A stretch of DNA of 5,823 nt. Source: Candidatus Portnoybacteria bacterium CG02_land_8_20_14_3_00_45_8. GTDB lineage: Bacteria > Patescibacteriota > Minisyncoccia > Portnoybacterales > GWB1-42-6. Position numbers and translations under genes: made by a program. The notes under the pieces were generated by a model. That model was not told the origin of the DNA. It searched no databases and saw only the letters and a program-made list of their open reading frames with translations. The DNA lies in NCBI GenBank assembly GCA_002780785.1, contig PEUE01000026.1, positions 710 to 6,532 on the forward strand. Direction: 5' to 3'. Below, piece after piece: positions 1-5,349 of the stretch; position 1 is the first letter of the stretch; every line of letters starts with the position of its first letter.

Positions 1-53
1 AAAACCCACCTTAACCGCTCTTCTTTAATTGTTGTTGGCATATGGATAGACAT
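1..53 (-). CDS. Transposase / integrase-type protein, N-terminal fragment (runs off window)
   Basis: The minus strand opens with ATG at 53-51 and stays open to the window edge, giving MSIHMPTTIKEERLRWV. An in-frame TAA lies at 65-63, so translation must start at 53 or at the second ATG (41-39). A short basic N-terminus with KEERLRWV followed by a helix-turn-helix is, as far as I recall, how DDE-type transposases of IS481/IS3-like elements in CPR genomes begin; this is recognition from memory and no catalytic domain is visible. A GGGAG ribosome-binding sequence sits at 59-55, only 1 nt from the first ATG and 13 nt from the second, so neither spacing is ideal. It is the only gene start here with a recognisable Shine-Dalgarno core, which fits an acquired element. 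It is divergent from the promoter at 116-144. Confidence 0.5.
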   Translation of the reverse strand, partial: MSIHMPTTIKEERLRWV

Positions 54-55
54 GC

Positions 56-75
56 TCCCAGCTTAGTAGCCGGGA
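56..75 (-). promoter_or_regulatory. Hairpin that would hide the transposase ribosome-binding sequence
   Basis: In the minus-strand RNA, UCCCGGC (75-69) pairs with GCUGGGA (62-56) over 7 bp around a 6-nt loop. One pair is G-U, which forms only in minus-strand RNA. The 3' arm contains most of the GGGAG element just before the first ATG. Such hairpins are known in several insertion sequences, where they block translation of transcripts that read in from outside; that role is inferred here. Confidence 0.4.
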
Positions 76-115
76 ACGAAAACCGCCATATGTGTGTGGA
101 CATTACCCTTAGGCC

Positions 116-144
116 TTGACATTAAAATCATTGTGTGATATACT
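116..144 (+). promoter_or_regulatory. Strong sigma70-type promoter upstream of the structured RNA / tRNA-Leu
   Basis: TTGACA (116-121, perfect -35) and TATACT (139-144, 5/6 to the -10 consensus) are separated by exactly 17 bp. Transcription would begin near 151. No protein gene follows until 685, so the product should be RNA: the structured segment at 252-458 and/or tRNA-Leu at 461. A second perfect TATAAT lies at 217-222, but I see no matching -35 for it. Confidence 0.7.
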
Positions 145-223
145 TCTAATATCGTTAATTTCTCGGCGTCCTGCTCTTGCTCTTGGCGCCTTATCTAAAA
201 AACATAAAACTCTTCATATAATC

Positions 224-238
224 CGTCCCGCGGGGACG
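224..238. repeat. GC-rich perfect palindrome with 3-nt loop
   Basis: CGTCCC (224-229) and GGGACG (233-238) flank a GCG loop. The following stretch (239-254) is T-rich but interrupted, so it could be a weak terminator for the upstream promoter or one of the small palindromes scattered through this window (compare 595-613). A role is not determined. Confidence 0.5.
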
Positions 239-251
239 CTATTATTTGTTC

Positions 252-458
252 TTTCGAGTTTTGAATTATGCTTTGTTTGTCTGTAAACCCCGCACCACAG
301 GGCTCACGCTGTGACTCCGGGACATTGTCCTTCTGGGCTTAGTCCATCCGTGACGTTCTGTGGTGCGGGGTAAAAAAGAAGCCTGACAGATAATGAATTT
401 ATCCGGGCGAAATAGAAAATCTAGAATAAGACCTCAAAGCATAATTTAGGACTTGAAA
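252..458 (+). ncRNA. Candidate structured non-coding RNA immediately upstream of tRNA-Leu
   Basis: Positions 252-275 pair with 435-458 in one uninterrupted 24-bp helix: 20 Watson-Crick pairs and four G-U pairs (256/454, 260/450, 261/449, 263/447). All four deviations are G-U in plus-strand RNA and would be A-C mismatches on the minus strand, so plus-strand transcription is favoured, matching the promoter at 116-144. Inside it lie a perfect 13-bp stem (288-300/358-370), a short stem (280-284/386-390) that competes with a small hairpin at 389-403, and further short helices within 301-357 (304-308/349-353, 313-316/341-344). The helix ends 2 nt before the tRNA, so RNase P cleavage of a joint transcript could create the 3' end. 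The rod with a wide asymmetric bubble loosely recalls 6S RNA, but I see no sequence identity to 6S, SRP, RNase P or tmRNA. The alternative is a small terminal-repeat element. Confidence 0.45.
288..370. repeat. 83-bp element with perfect 13-bp inverted ends, flanked by TAAA
   Basis: CCCCGCACCACAG (288-300) is repeated inverted as CTGTGGTGCGGGG (358-370). TAAA occurs immediately outside on both sides (284-287 and 371-374), like a 4-bp target duplication. It may be simply the apical stem of the candidate RNA at 252-458, or a miniature inverted-repeat element that inserted into it. Neither side has a T-run, so it is unlikely to be a terminator. The inner 57 bases encode no protein I can support. 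Confidence 0.5.
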
Positions 459-460
459 TT

Positions 461-546
461 GGGCGGGTGGCGAAACGGCAGACGCACTAGCTTCAGGAGC
501 TAGCGGTAGCAATACCATGGAGGTTCAAATCCTCTCCCGCCCACCA
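461..546 (+). tRNA. tRNA-Leu (anticodon CAG), CCA encoded
   Basis: All arms can be drawn. The acceptor is GGGCGGG (461-467) with CCCGCCC (536-542), discriminator A543 and encoded CCA 544-546. The D stem is GCG/CGC (470-472/483-485). The anticodon stem is CTAGC/GCTAG (487-491/499-503) around TTCAGGA, giving anticodon CAG (494-496), which reads CUG. The long variable arm has a GGTA/TACC stem, as expected of a class II leucine tRNA, and the T loop is TTCAAAT. It lies 2 nt beyond the helix of the candidate RNA and has no convincing promoter of its own, so it is probably transcribed from 116-144. Confidence 0.97.
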
Positions 547-557
547 TAAAATACTCT

Positions 558-661
558 AATTAAAAATTAAAATATCAAAGTGTAAAATTTTGGTATCCCG
601 CCTCTGGCGGGATGGATCAAAATGATTTTGAATTTTTTCATTTTCATTTTGATTTTTGATT
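558..661 (+). repeat. Leader of rnj: AT-rich word repeats forming a rod with a GC palindrome inside
   Basis: Positions 558-573 pair with 646-661 over 16 bp, two of them G-U in plus-strand RNA. Between them sits the GC palindrome 595-613. The right side (632-675) is a run of near-identical words such as TTTTCA, TTTTGA, TTTTTGA and TTTTGCA, ending shortly before the rnj start at 685. No clear promoter or Shine-Dalgarno sequence is visible in this stretch, so rnj may be read from the tRNA transcript or from a promoter I cannot recognise. Confidence 0.5.
595..613. repeat. Perfect GC-rich palindrome in the tRNA-rnj spacer
   Basis: ATCCCGCC (595-602) and GGCGGGAT (606-613) flank a TCT loop. It could help end tRNA transcription, but no T-run follows directly; the next bases are GGATCAAAA. 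Its form (6-8 bp GC stem, 3-nt loop) matches 224-238 and the in-gene hairpin at 828-844. Confidence 0.55.
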
Positions 662-684
662 TTTGCATTTTGCATTAAGTTAAT

Positions 685-2646
685 ATGCTTATCTACTCAA
701 GCAGTCCGTCGCGACGCGGCGCTGTTAAGGTTAAAGTAAAAAATGCCGACGCAGCAGCCAGTCAACCGGCGGTCAGTCAACCGATCGAACCAAGAAAAGA
801 AAAAAGGGGCTCTAACCGAAAGTTTCAACCTCGCTTCGCGGGGTCTTCAGCCAGCGCCGCCGAATCTAGGCGGGCGAGACAATCCCGCTTCGCCGAATCG
901 AGGCAAGCCCGTTTTAGAGGCCGTCCTGACAACAGAAACCAGCCCGATATCAGAAGCCAGGCCGACAAAAGAAAACCCCCTTCTTTAAAAATCATACCGC
1001 TGGGCGGCATGGAAGAAGTCGGACGCAATATGACTATTTTTGAATATGGCGATGACATCGTTATTTTAGATATGGGTATTCAATTTCCGGAAGAGGATAT
1101 GCCGGGCATTGACTACATCATTCCCAATATCAGCTATCTGCGCGGCAAAGAAAAAAATATCCGCGGCGTTATCTTCAGCCACGGACATATGGACCATATC
1201 GGCGCGGCTCCCATCCTATTGGAAAAGTTAAATTATCCGCCCATTATCGGCCGGGACTTAACTGTGGCGCTGATTAAAAAACGACTGGAAGACCACCGAG
1301 AAAAATCAGCCCGCAACTTAAATATTACTCGCATCAAATCGGTAGACGAAAAAATCCGGCTAGGTAATTTTACAATTGGTTTTTTCAACGTTGAACACTC
1401 CATTATGGATGCAGTCGGCGTTATCCTCTTCACCCCGCAGGGCACAATTATCCACCCGGGCGACTGGACTATGGATAAAAACCCAGCCAACCAACAGCCG
1501 CTCACCTATCATCATTTAGCGCAACTCCCCTCGCCCAAAATACTGATGCTGGAAAGTTTGGGCGCCACCGATACTCGACCGAATTTGGTTTCGGAAAACG
1601 AAATGTACGCAAATCTAGAAAAACTGATTGCCGCCGCCCAGGGCAAAGTGATTATCGGCACTTTTTCTTCTCAAGTAAGACGCATTGGCAATATCATTGA
1701 ATTTGCCCATAAAATTGGTAAAAAAGTGGCGCTGGACGGGTACAGCATGAAAACCAATGTGGAGATTGCCAAGGAGCTTGGCTACATCAAAATTCCCAAG
1801 GGCGCTTTGATTTCCATCAAGGAAGTCCACCGCTATCCAAGCAATAAAATTATAGTGCTCTGCACCGGCGCGCAGGGCGAAGGCAACGCCGTGCTGTCAC
1901 GCATTATGAGCGGCGAGCACAAATATATTCAAGTCCGCAAACAGGACACGATTATTTTCTCTTCTTCCGTTATTCCGGGAAACGAACGCACTATTCAACG
2001 GCTCAAAGATAACCTTTACCGCCAGTGCGATAATGTTATTCATAACGAGATTATGGACGTGCATACCAGCGGCCACTGCAACGCCGAGAGTATCAAAGAA
2101 ATTATCCGACAAATTAAGCCCGACATCTTTTTACCGGTCTATGCCAACCACTACTTTCTGAAAGAAGCGGCTAAGCTGGCTCAAGAAATTGGCCTGCCCA
2201 AAGAAGATATTTTTGTGCTGGATAACGGCTCGGTCATGGAAATTAACAACCGCCAAGCCGTCGTGACCGACAAAAAAGTTGATACCAGCTACGTGTTCGT
2301 AGACGGCCTGGGCGTCGGTGATATCGGCCATATCGTGCTGCGCGACCGCCAAGCCATGGCGCAAGATGGCATGTTTGTGATTATTGTGACCATTGACGCC
2401 AAAACTCATCAGGTACGCAACAGCCCCGACATTATTTCACGCGGTTTCATCTATATGCGCGAGTCCAAGGACTTATTGCGCCAAGTAAGGGAAAAGGTTA
2501 AAATCATTGTTCGCCAAGCGGCCGGCGGCCAAGGCCCGATGAATGAAAATTACATTAAGGAGAATATCCGTGATAAAATCGGTCAATTCCTGTACTCCAA
2601 AACCCAACGCCGCCCAATGGTTCTACCGGTTGTAATAGAAGTATAA
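685..2646 (+). CDS. rnj: Ribonuclease J (beta-CASP metallo-beta-lactamase RNase)
   Basis: RNase J degrades and matures RNA in the cytoplasm by endonuclease and 5'-to-3' exonuclease action. Residues 1-98 are a basic, low-complexity extension (many R, S, Q), likely disordered and perhaps RNA-binding; the family core starts near residue 101 (LKIIPLGGMEEVGRN). Metal-binding motif HGHMDH is at 166-171, with H238 (VEHSIMDA) and D260 (HPGDW). The beta-CASP part shows GTFSSQVRRIG (325-335), TGAQGE (394-399), SSSVIPGNE (426-434) and SGH (462-464). The His expected about 22 residues after SGH, usually in PVHGE, is Tyr486 here (PVYANHYF), with a His three residues later. A C-terminal domain follows from about 535. 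At 653 aa it is longer than the usual 550-560 because of the extension. No Shine-Dalgarno sequence is seen; the next ATG is inside the core, so 685 is kept. Confidence 0.96.
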   Translation: MLIYSSSPSRRGAVKVKVKNADAAASQPAVSQPIEPRKEKRGSNRKFQPRFAGSSASAAESRRARQSRFAESRQARFRGRPDNRNQPDIRSQADKRKPPSLKIIPLGGMEEVGRNMTIFEYGDDIVILDMGIQFPEEDMPGIDYIIPNISYLRGKEKNIRGVIFSHGHMDHIGAAPILLEKLNYPPIIGRDLTVALIKKRLEDHREKSARNLNITRIKSVDEKIRLGNFTIGFFNVEHSIMDAVGVILFTPQGTIIHPGDWTMDKNPANQQPLTYHHLAQLPSPKILMLESLGATDTRPNLVSENEMYANLEKLIAAAQGKVIIGTFSSQVRRIGNIIEFAHKIGKKVALDGYSMKTNVEIAKELGYIKIPKGALISIKEVHRYPSNKIIVLCTGAQGEGNAVLSRIMSGEHKYIQVRKQDTIIFSSSVIPGNERTIQRLKDNLYRQCDNVIHNEIMDVHTSGHCNAESIKEIIRQIKPDIFLPVYANHYFLKEAAKLAQEIGLPKEDIFVLDNGSVMEINNRQAVVTDKKVDTSYVFVDGLGVGDIGHIVLRDRQAMAQDGMFVIIVTIDAKTHQVRNSPDIISRGFIYMRESKDLLRQVREKVKIIVRQAAGGQGPMNENYIKENIRDKIGQFLYSKTQRRPMVLPVVIEV

Positions 2647-2673
2647 TTGCCGACGATACATACGACGCTGCAA
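2628..2673 (+). repeat. Direct repeat copy A: end of rnj plus downstream bases
   Basis: This 46-bp stretch contains the last five codons of rnj (VVIEV), its TAA stop and 27 following bases. It matches 2722-2767 at 37 of 46 positions with a fixed offset of 94 bp. All nine differences lie at third codon positions of the rnj frame. Confidence 0.75.
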
Positions 2674-2692
2674 GATTGTCTCTGCCGGTTTG

Positions 2693-2723
2693 CCCCGTGG
2701 TCGCCGTAGGCGGCTTTACGGGG
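2693..2723. repeat. GC-rich hairpin between the two rnj-end copies
   Basis: CCCCGT (2693-2698) pairs with ACGGGG (2718-2723), and inside it GCCG (2703-2706) pairs with CGGC (2711-2714). No T-run follows, so it is not a typical terminator. It fills most of the segment separating the two copies of the direct repeat and may be the inserted part. Confidence 0.5.
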
Positions 2724-2767
2724 TTGTGATAGAGGTCTAATTACCAACGATCCAGACGACTCTACAA
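2722..2767 (+). repeat. Direct repeat copy B: second VVIEV-stop sequence
   Basis: The codons GTT GTG ATA GAG GTC TAA (2723-2740) again spell VVIEV-stop, and the following bases again match copy A. The copy ends where the A-run of the terminator begins. It is not part of the rnj frame, because the offset of 94 is not a multiple of three. It looks like an old duplication or the remnant of a homologous gene end. Confidence 0.75.
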
Positions 2768-2799
2768 AAAAGGCCCAGTTTAATCGCTGAGGCCTTTTT
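2767..2799. terminator. Bidirectional rho-independent terminator between rnj and the mutase gene
   Basis: AAAAAGGCC (2767-2775) pairs with GGCCTTTTT (2791-2799), extended inward by CAG/CTG (2776-2778/2787-2789) with A2790 bulged. A-tract and T-tract sit on opposite sides, so it can stop rnj on the plus strand and the convergent gene on the minus strand. Confidence 0.9.
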
Positions 2800-2827
2800 A
2801 ATTTGTGCTCTTTTTAGGTGTGTAGGA

Positions 2828-4183
2828 CTATTTTATTAAACCGATAATTTCTTGCTTTTTTTCTTCCAGCAATTCTGCGGTGTCTGCTTCCATATTCAGC
2901 CGCACTAAGGGCTCGGTGTTGGACTTGCGTAAATTAAACCACCAATCCGGATACTCTATAGTAATGCCGTCAATCCGCTTTATCTGACCATCACTGAAGC
3001 GCTGGACCACTGCCTCAATGATTTTATCGGCGTCAGCCACGCTAAAATTTATCTCGCCCGAATGATAATATTTTTTAAACGGCGCAACTATGGCCGACAG
3101 CGTTTTTTGTTCAACGCCTAAAACTTCCCAAATCATCAGCAATGGCAACAATGCGCTATCAACAAAACCGAGGTCCTTGAAAAAATAATGACCCGATAAT
3201 TCACCGCCAAACAAAATATCTTCCCGGCGCATCTGCATTTTAATTAAGGTATGGCCGGCGCGACCCAATATCGGCATACCGCCCGCCGCTACAATGGCTT
3301 CCGGCACCGCGCGGCTGCTGCGAATCTCATAAAATATTTTCTGGCCGGGACTGGTTTTTAAAAGCTCTTCAGCAATTAAAGCCGTGATAAAATCACCGCG
3401 GACACTCTCTCCTTTCTCATCCACAAAAGTTAGGCGGTCGCCGTCTCCGTCAAACGCCACTCCAAAATCCGCGCCTGCTTCTTTAACCGCCTGCTTCAAA
3501 GCAACCAGATTTTCTTCCTTGATGGGATTGGCCTCGTGATTGGGAAAAGTACCATCCGGTTCGCTAAATAAGACCCTTATTTGACCGGGCAAAACTTTCA
3601 ACAACTCCGTCAATTCCGGCCCAATCATACCGTTGCCGCAGTCAGCCACTATTTTAAAGGGCTCGAGTTTCTTCAAATCAATCCGGCTTTTTACATACGC
3701 CAAGTACCCGCTCATTATGTCCTTTTTTACCACTCGGCCCGGCAAAGCCGCAATTGGCGTCGCCATCTCTTTCATTGCCAGGGCCTTAATATCCTGCATG
3801 CCGCTAGTTTCGCCAATTGGCCAGGCCTCAGCGCCATAGAGCTTAAAACCATTATATTGCCGGGGATTATGAGAAGCGGTAATCATCACGCCGCCGGCCG
3901 CGCGCTCCGAGATTAGCGCCCAGTAAAAAAGCGGCGTGCTGCAGCGGCCGATGTCTATCACGTCAAACGACCGACTCATTAGCGATTGCGTCAATGCCTC
4001 AAATAGGTCGTCTGATGAAACCCTCATATCGCGCCCCACCACAATCTGGCGATTATTAAGTCCCCCTTTTTTGTTCAAAAATCCTATAAAGGCCTGGCCG
4101 ATTTGATAAGCAGTTTCCTCGTCTATTTCTGACGGATACAGCCCCCGGATATCATAGGCCTTAAAAATCTTTGGGTTAATCAT
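2828..4183 (-). CDS. manB: Phosphomannomutase / phosphoglucomutase (alpha-D-phosphohexomutase)
   Basis: It interconverts sugar 6-phosphate and 1-phosphate (mannose or glucose) in the cytoplasm, feeding nucleotide-sugar synthesis for surface glycans. All four signature loops are visible in the expected order: the phosphoserine loop TASHNP (102-107, Ser104), the Mg-binding loop DGDGDR (245-250), the sugar-specificity loop GGELSGH (326-332), and the C-terminal phosphate-binding loop RKSNTEP (419-425). The 451-aa length and the start FKAYDIRG are normal for the AlgC/ManB group. GEMSGH is the typical loop of the PMM/PGM subgroup and GELSGH is a common variant; GlmM is less likely, but the exact substrate cannot be fixed from sequence. 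The gene is single, converges on rnj and diverges from rpsF. It ends in TAG. The start ATG at 4183 has no Shine-Dalgarno sequence. Confidence 0.95.
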   Translation of the reverse strand: MINPKIFKAYDIRGLYPSEIDEETAYQIGQAFIGFLNKKGGLNNRQIVVGRDMRVSSDDLFEALTQSLMSRSFDVIDIGRCSTPLFYWALISERAAGGVMITASHNPRQYNGFKLYGAEAWPIGETSGMQDIKALAMKEMATPIAALPGRVVKKDIMSGYLAYVKSRIDLKKLEPFKIVADCGNGMIGPELTELLKVLPGQIRVLFSEPDGTFPNHEANPIKEENLVALKQAVKEAGADFGVAFDGDGDRLTFVDEKGESVRGDFITALIAEELLKTSPGQKIFYEIRSSRAVPEAIVAAGGMPILGRAGHTLIKMQMRREDILFGGELSGHYFFKDLGFVDSALLPLLMIWEVLGVEQKTLSAIVAPFKKYYHSGEINFSVADADKIIEAVVQRFSDGQIKRIDGITIEYPDWWFNLRKSNTEPLVRLNMEADTAELLEEKKQEIIGLIK

Positions 4184-4194
4184 GAGTTCATTTT

Positions 4195-4200
4195 ATCATA
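4195..4200 (-). promoter_or_regulatory. Possible -10 element for the mutase gene (near-leaderless)
   Basis: TATGAT on the minus strand (4200-4195) resembles a -10 box. Transcription would begin around 4188, only about 5 nt before the start codon, giving a nearly leaderless mRNA consistent with the missing Shine-Dalgarno sequence. No good -35 is seen 16-18 bp upstream. Confidence 0.25.
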
Positions 4201-4211
4201 TTCTGACGCGG

Positions 4212-4240
4212 TTGACTATTCGCTTTTTATTTGCTAAGAT
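4212..4240 (+). promoter_or_regulatory. Sigma70-type promoter of the rpsF-ssb-rpsR operon
   Basis: TTGACT (4212-4217, 5/6 match) and TAAGAT (4235-4240, 4/6 match) are separated by 17 bp. The start point would be near 4247, leaving a leader of about 23 nt before the rpsF ATG. The leader has no Shine-Dalgarno sequence and no obvious S6:S18 binding hairpin. Confidence 0.7.
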
Positions 4241-4269
4241 GGCTGTGTTATTAAGCAATAATTTTACCC

Positions 4270-4683
4270 ATGTACGAACTCATCTACCTGCTCTCTCCTT
4301 TAATGGAGCGAAAAGACATTGATGCGGCGGCTGCCAAAGTCCGCAGTTTTATTATCAAAGACCTAGGCGGCCAAGTTAAAACCGCTGATGTTTGGGATAA
4401 AAGAAAGCTTGGCTATCCGATCAAAAAACAGATTTTTGGCTATCACGCGGTGGTGGAATTTAACCTGGAAAGCGACAAGATTGACGAACTGCAAAAAAAC
4501 TTAAAATCAAACAGCGACATTTTGCGTTTTATGATTATCACCAGAAAACTGCTAAAAGAACAGCCCCTGCGCCAGCGCCGCCCCGCCAAGCCCAAACCCA
4601 TGGTCACGCCGGAAATTCACAAGGGCGAGAAAGTCAAAATTGAGGAACTGGATAGAAAACTAGAGGAATTACTTAAGGAATAA
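4270..4683 (+). CDS. rpsF: 30S ribosomal protein S6
   Basis: S6 sits on the platform of the small ribosomal subunit and binds 16S rRNA together with S18, which is encoded two genes downstream. Family marks are the opening YELIYLLSP (2-10), WDKRKLGYPI (42-51), FGYHAVVEF (56-64) and LRFMIITRK (85-93). The ferredoxin-like core is about 95 residues; residues 96-137 form a charged, Pro/Lys/Arg-rich tail ending in a likely short helix (IEELDRKLEELLKE), longer than in Thermus S6 but comparable to the tailed enterobacterial form. It is first in the operon behind a good promoter. ATG 4270 is chosen because YELIYLL must follow directly. Confidence 0.95.
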   Translation: MYELIYLLSPLMERKDIDAAAAKVRSFIIKDLGGQVKTADVWDKRKLGYPIKKQIFGYHAVVEFNLESDKIDELQKNLKSNSDILRFMIITRKLLKEQPLRQRRPAKPKPMVTPEIHKGEKVKIEELDRKLEELLKE

Positions 4684-4686
4684 ACA

Positions 4687-4766
4687 TACAAATTTACAGA
4701 TAAATACAAATTTACAGATAAAATTAAAATCTGTACATCTGTAAAAATCTGTACATCTGTAATTTT
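4687..4766 (+). repeat. 18-bp word repeats in direct and inverted orientation, rpsF-ssb spacer
   Basis: TACAAATTTACAGATAAA occurs twice in perfect tandem (4687-4704, 4705-4722). It is followed by two copies of an 18-bp unit starting ATCTGTACATCTGTAA (4729-4746 and 4747-4764). The core TTTACAGAT of the first pair is the reverse complement of ATCTGTAAA in the second pair, so the arms can fold: 4690-4701 with 4755-4766 (11 of 12 pairs) and 4711-4719 with 4737-4745 (9 of 9). The hairpin reaches to within 2 nt of the ssb start at 4768 and leaves no room for a normal Shine-Dalgarno sequence. Confidence 0.8.
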
Positions 4767-4767
4767 A

Positions 4768-5241
4768 ATGAATTTTAACAAAGCCATTGTCTTGGGAAAT
4801 CTGACGCGCGACCCGGAAACACGCACCTTGCCTTCGGGCCAGCCGGTATGCAATTTCAGCGTGGCCACCAACCGCATCTATACCGATAAAAGCGGCCAAA
4901 AACAGCAAACCGCCGAATTCCACAATGTGGTGGCTTTCGGAAAGCTAGCCGATATTTGCAGCCGATATTTGAATAAAGGAAAAATTGTGCTGGTGGAAGG
5001 ACGAATTCAAACCCGTTCCTGGCAGGCACAAGACGGCTCCAAGCGCTATCGCACCGAAATCGTTATGGAAAATATGCAGCTCGGACCGCGCGGCAGTGGC
5101 GGCAGCGGCACCAGCGATAATGCTCCCAGCGCCAGTCCCCAACAAAACACCGCCAGCGAAGAAATTCCCATTATTGACGCTGACGAGGACTTTTCGGACG
5201 AAAAAAACGGCAAAGTCAATGTTGACGACATACCCTTTTAA
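4768..5241 (+). CDS. ssb: Single-stranded DNA-binding protein
   Basis: SSB coats single-stranded DNA as a tetramer in replication, recombination and repair. Residues 1-106 form the OB-fold: NKAIVLGNLTRDPE (4-17), FSVATNR (30-36), FHNVVAFGKLAD (51-62, with Phe where E. coli has a DNA-stacking Trp), GKIVLVEGRIQTRSW (71-85). A Gly/Ser/Pro-rich linker with a short GSGGSG run (109-114) leads to an acidic C-terminus and the tip DDIPF (153-157), the standard contact site for partner proteins. At 157 aa it is normal in length. It lies between rpsF and rpsR, the classical arrangement. ATG 4768 is fixed by the OB-fold start; no Shine-Dalgarno sequence is present. Confidence 0.97.
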   Translation: MNFNKAIVLGNLTRDPETRTLPSGQPVCNFSVATNRIYTDKSGQKQQTAEFHNVVAFGKLADICSRYLNKGKIVLVEGRIQTRSWQAQDGSKRYRTEIVMENMQLGPRGSGGSGTSDNAPSASPQQNTASEEIPIIDADEDFSDEKNGKVNVDDIPF

Positions 5242-5243
5242 AT

Positions 5244-5349
5244 CATTTGAACATACAAACATTTAAGCATATTAATATAAAAACATTAAGACCATCTATG
5301 CAGTCAAAGGTTCGATGTTAAAATGTTAAGATGTTAGAATGTTAAAATG
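5244..5349 (+). repeat. 8-bp phased word array facing its inverted copy, ssb-rpsR spacer
   Basis: The right side is four tandem 8-mers: ATGTTAAA, ATGTTAAG, ATGTTAGA, ATGTTAAA (5315-5346). The left side (5244-5290) is also phased by 8 with degenerate units (CATTTGAA, CATACAAA, CATTTAAG, CATATTAA and so on), which read as the reverse complement of the right-side unit. Positions 5244-5278 can pair with 5315-5349 at 30 of 35 positions, three as G-U. The loop is 5279-5314. The hairpin ends 4 nt before the rpsR start. Confidence 0.75.

Larger units (their letters stand above)
1..102 (-). mobile_element. Probable insertion-sequence end carrying the transposase start
   Basis: Upstream of the putative transposase start, the minus strand read inward from about position 102 begins TGTCCACACACATATGG. 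A TGT... terminus is common in IS3/IS481-type elements, so the element edge is placed tentatively there. CATATGG (39-45) and CCATATG (86-92) form an inverted pair around the translation start region. The other end, the inverted repeat partner and any target duplication are outside the window, so the boundary is inferred. Confidence 0.3.

Noticed and set aside
268..342. Small 24-codon reading frame from ATG 268
   Set aside because: It lies across the paired arms of the structured RNA, has no ribosome-binding sequence and no recognisable peptide.
252..458. Known housekeeping RNA (SRP RNA, RNase P RNA, tmRNA) as the identity of the structured region
   Set aside because: I looked on both strands for the SRP GGAA-loop with AGCAG, the RNase P GAGGAAAGUC and ACAGAA blocks, and the tmRNA tRNA-like ends; none is present.
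1233..2409. Several open frames on the minus strand inside rnj
   Set aside because: They overlap a well-supported RNase J frame, have no family features and are antisense shadows.
2628..2767. Template/variable repeat pair of a diversity-generating retroelement
   Set aside because: Differences are not confined to adenines of one copy, and no reverse transcriptase is in the window.
3581..3916. Plus-strand open frames within the phosphohexomutase gene
   Set aside because: The minus-strand gene carries all four catalytic motifs across this span; the plus frames have no recognisable protein character.
4617..5266. Open frames overlapping ssb on both strands
   Set aside because: The SSB frame is complete from OB-fold to DDIPF tip; the overlapping frames are biased translations of it and of the word repeats.
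5315..5346. CRISPR-like array (four 8-bp repeats)
   Set aside because: Units are only 8 bp, directly adjacent without spacers, and no cas genes are present; it is a word array.
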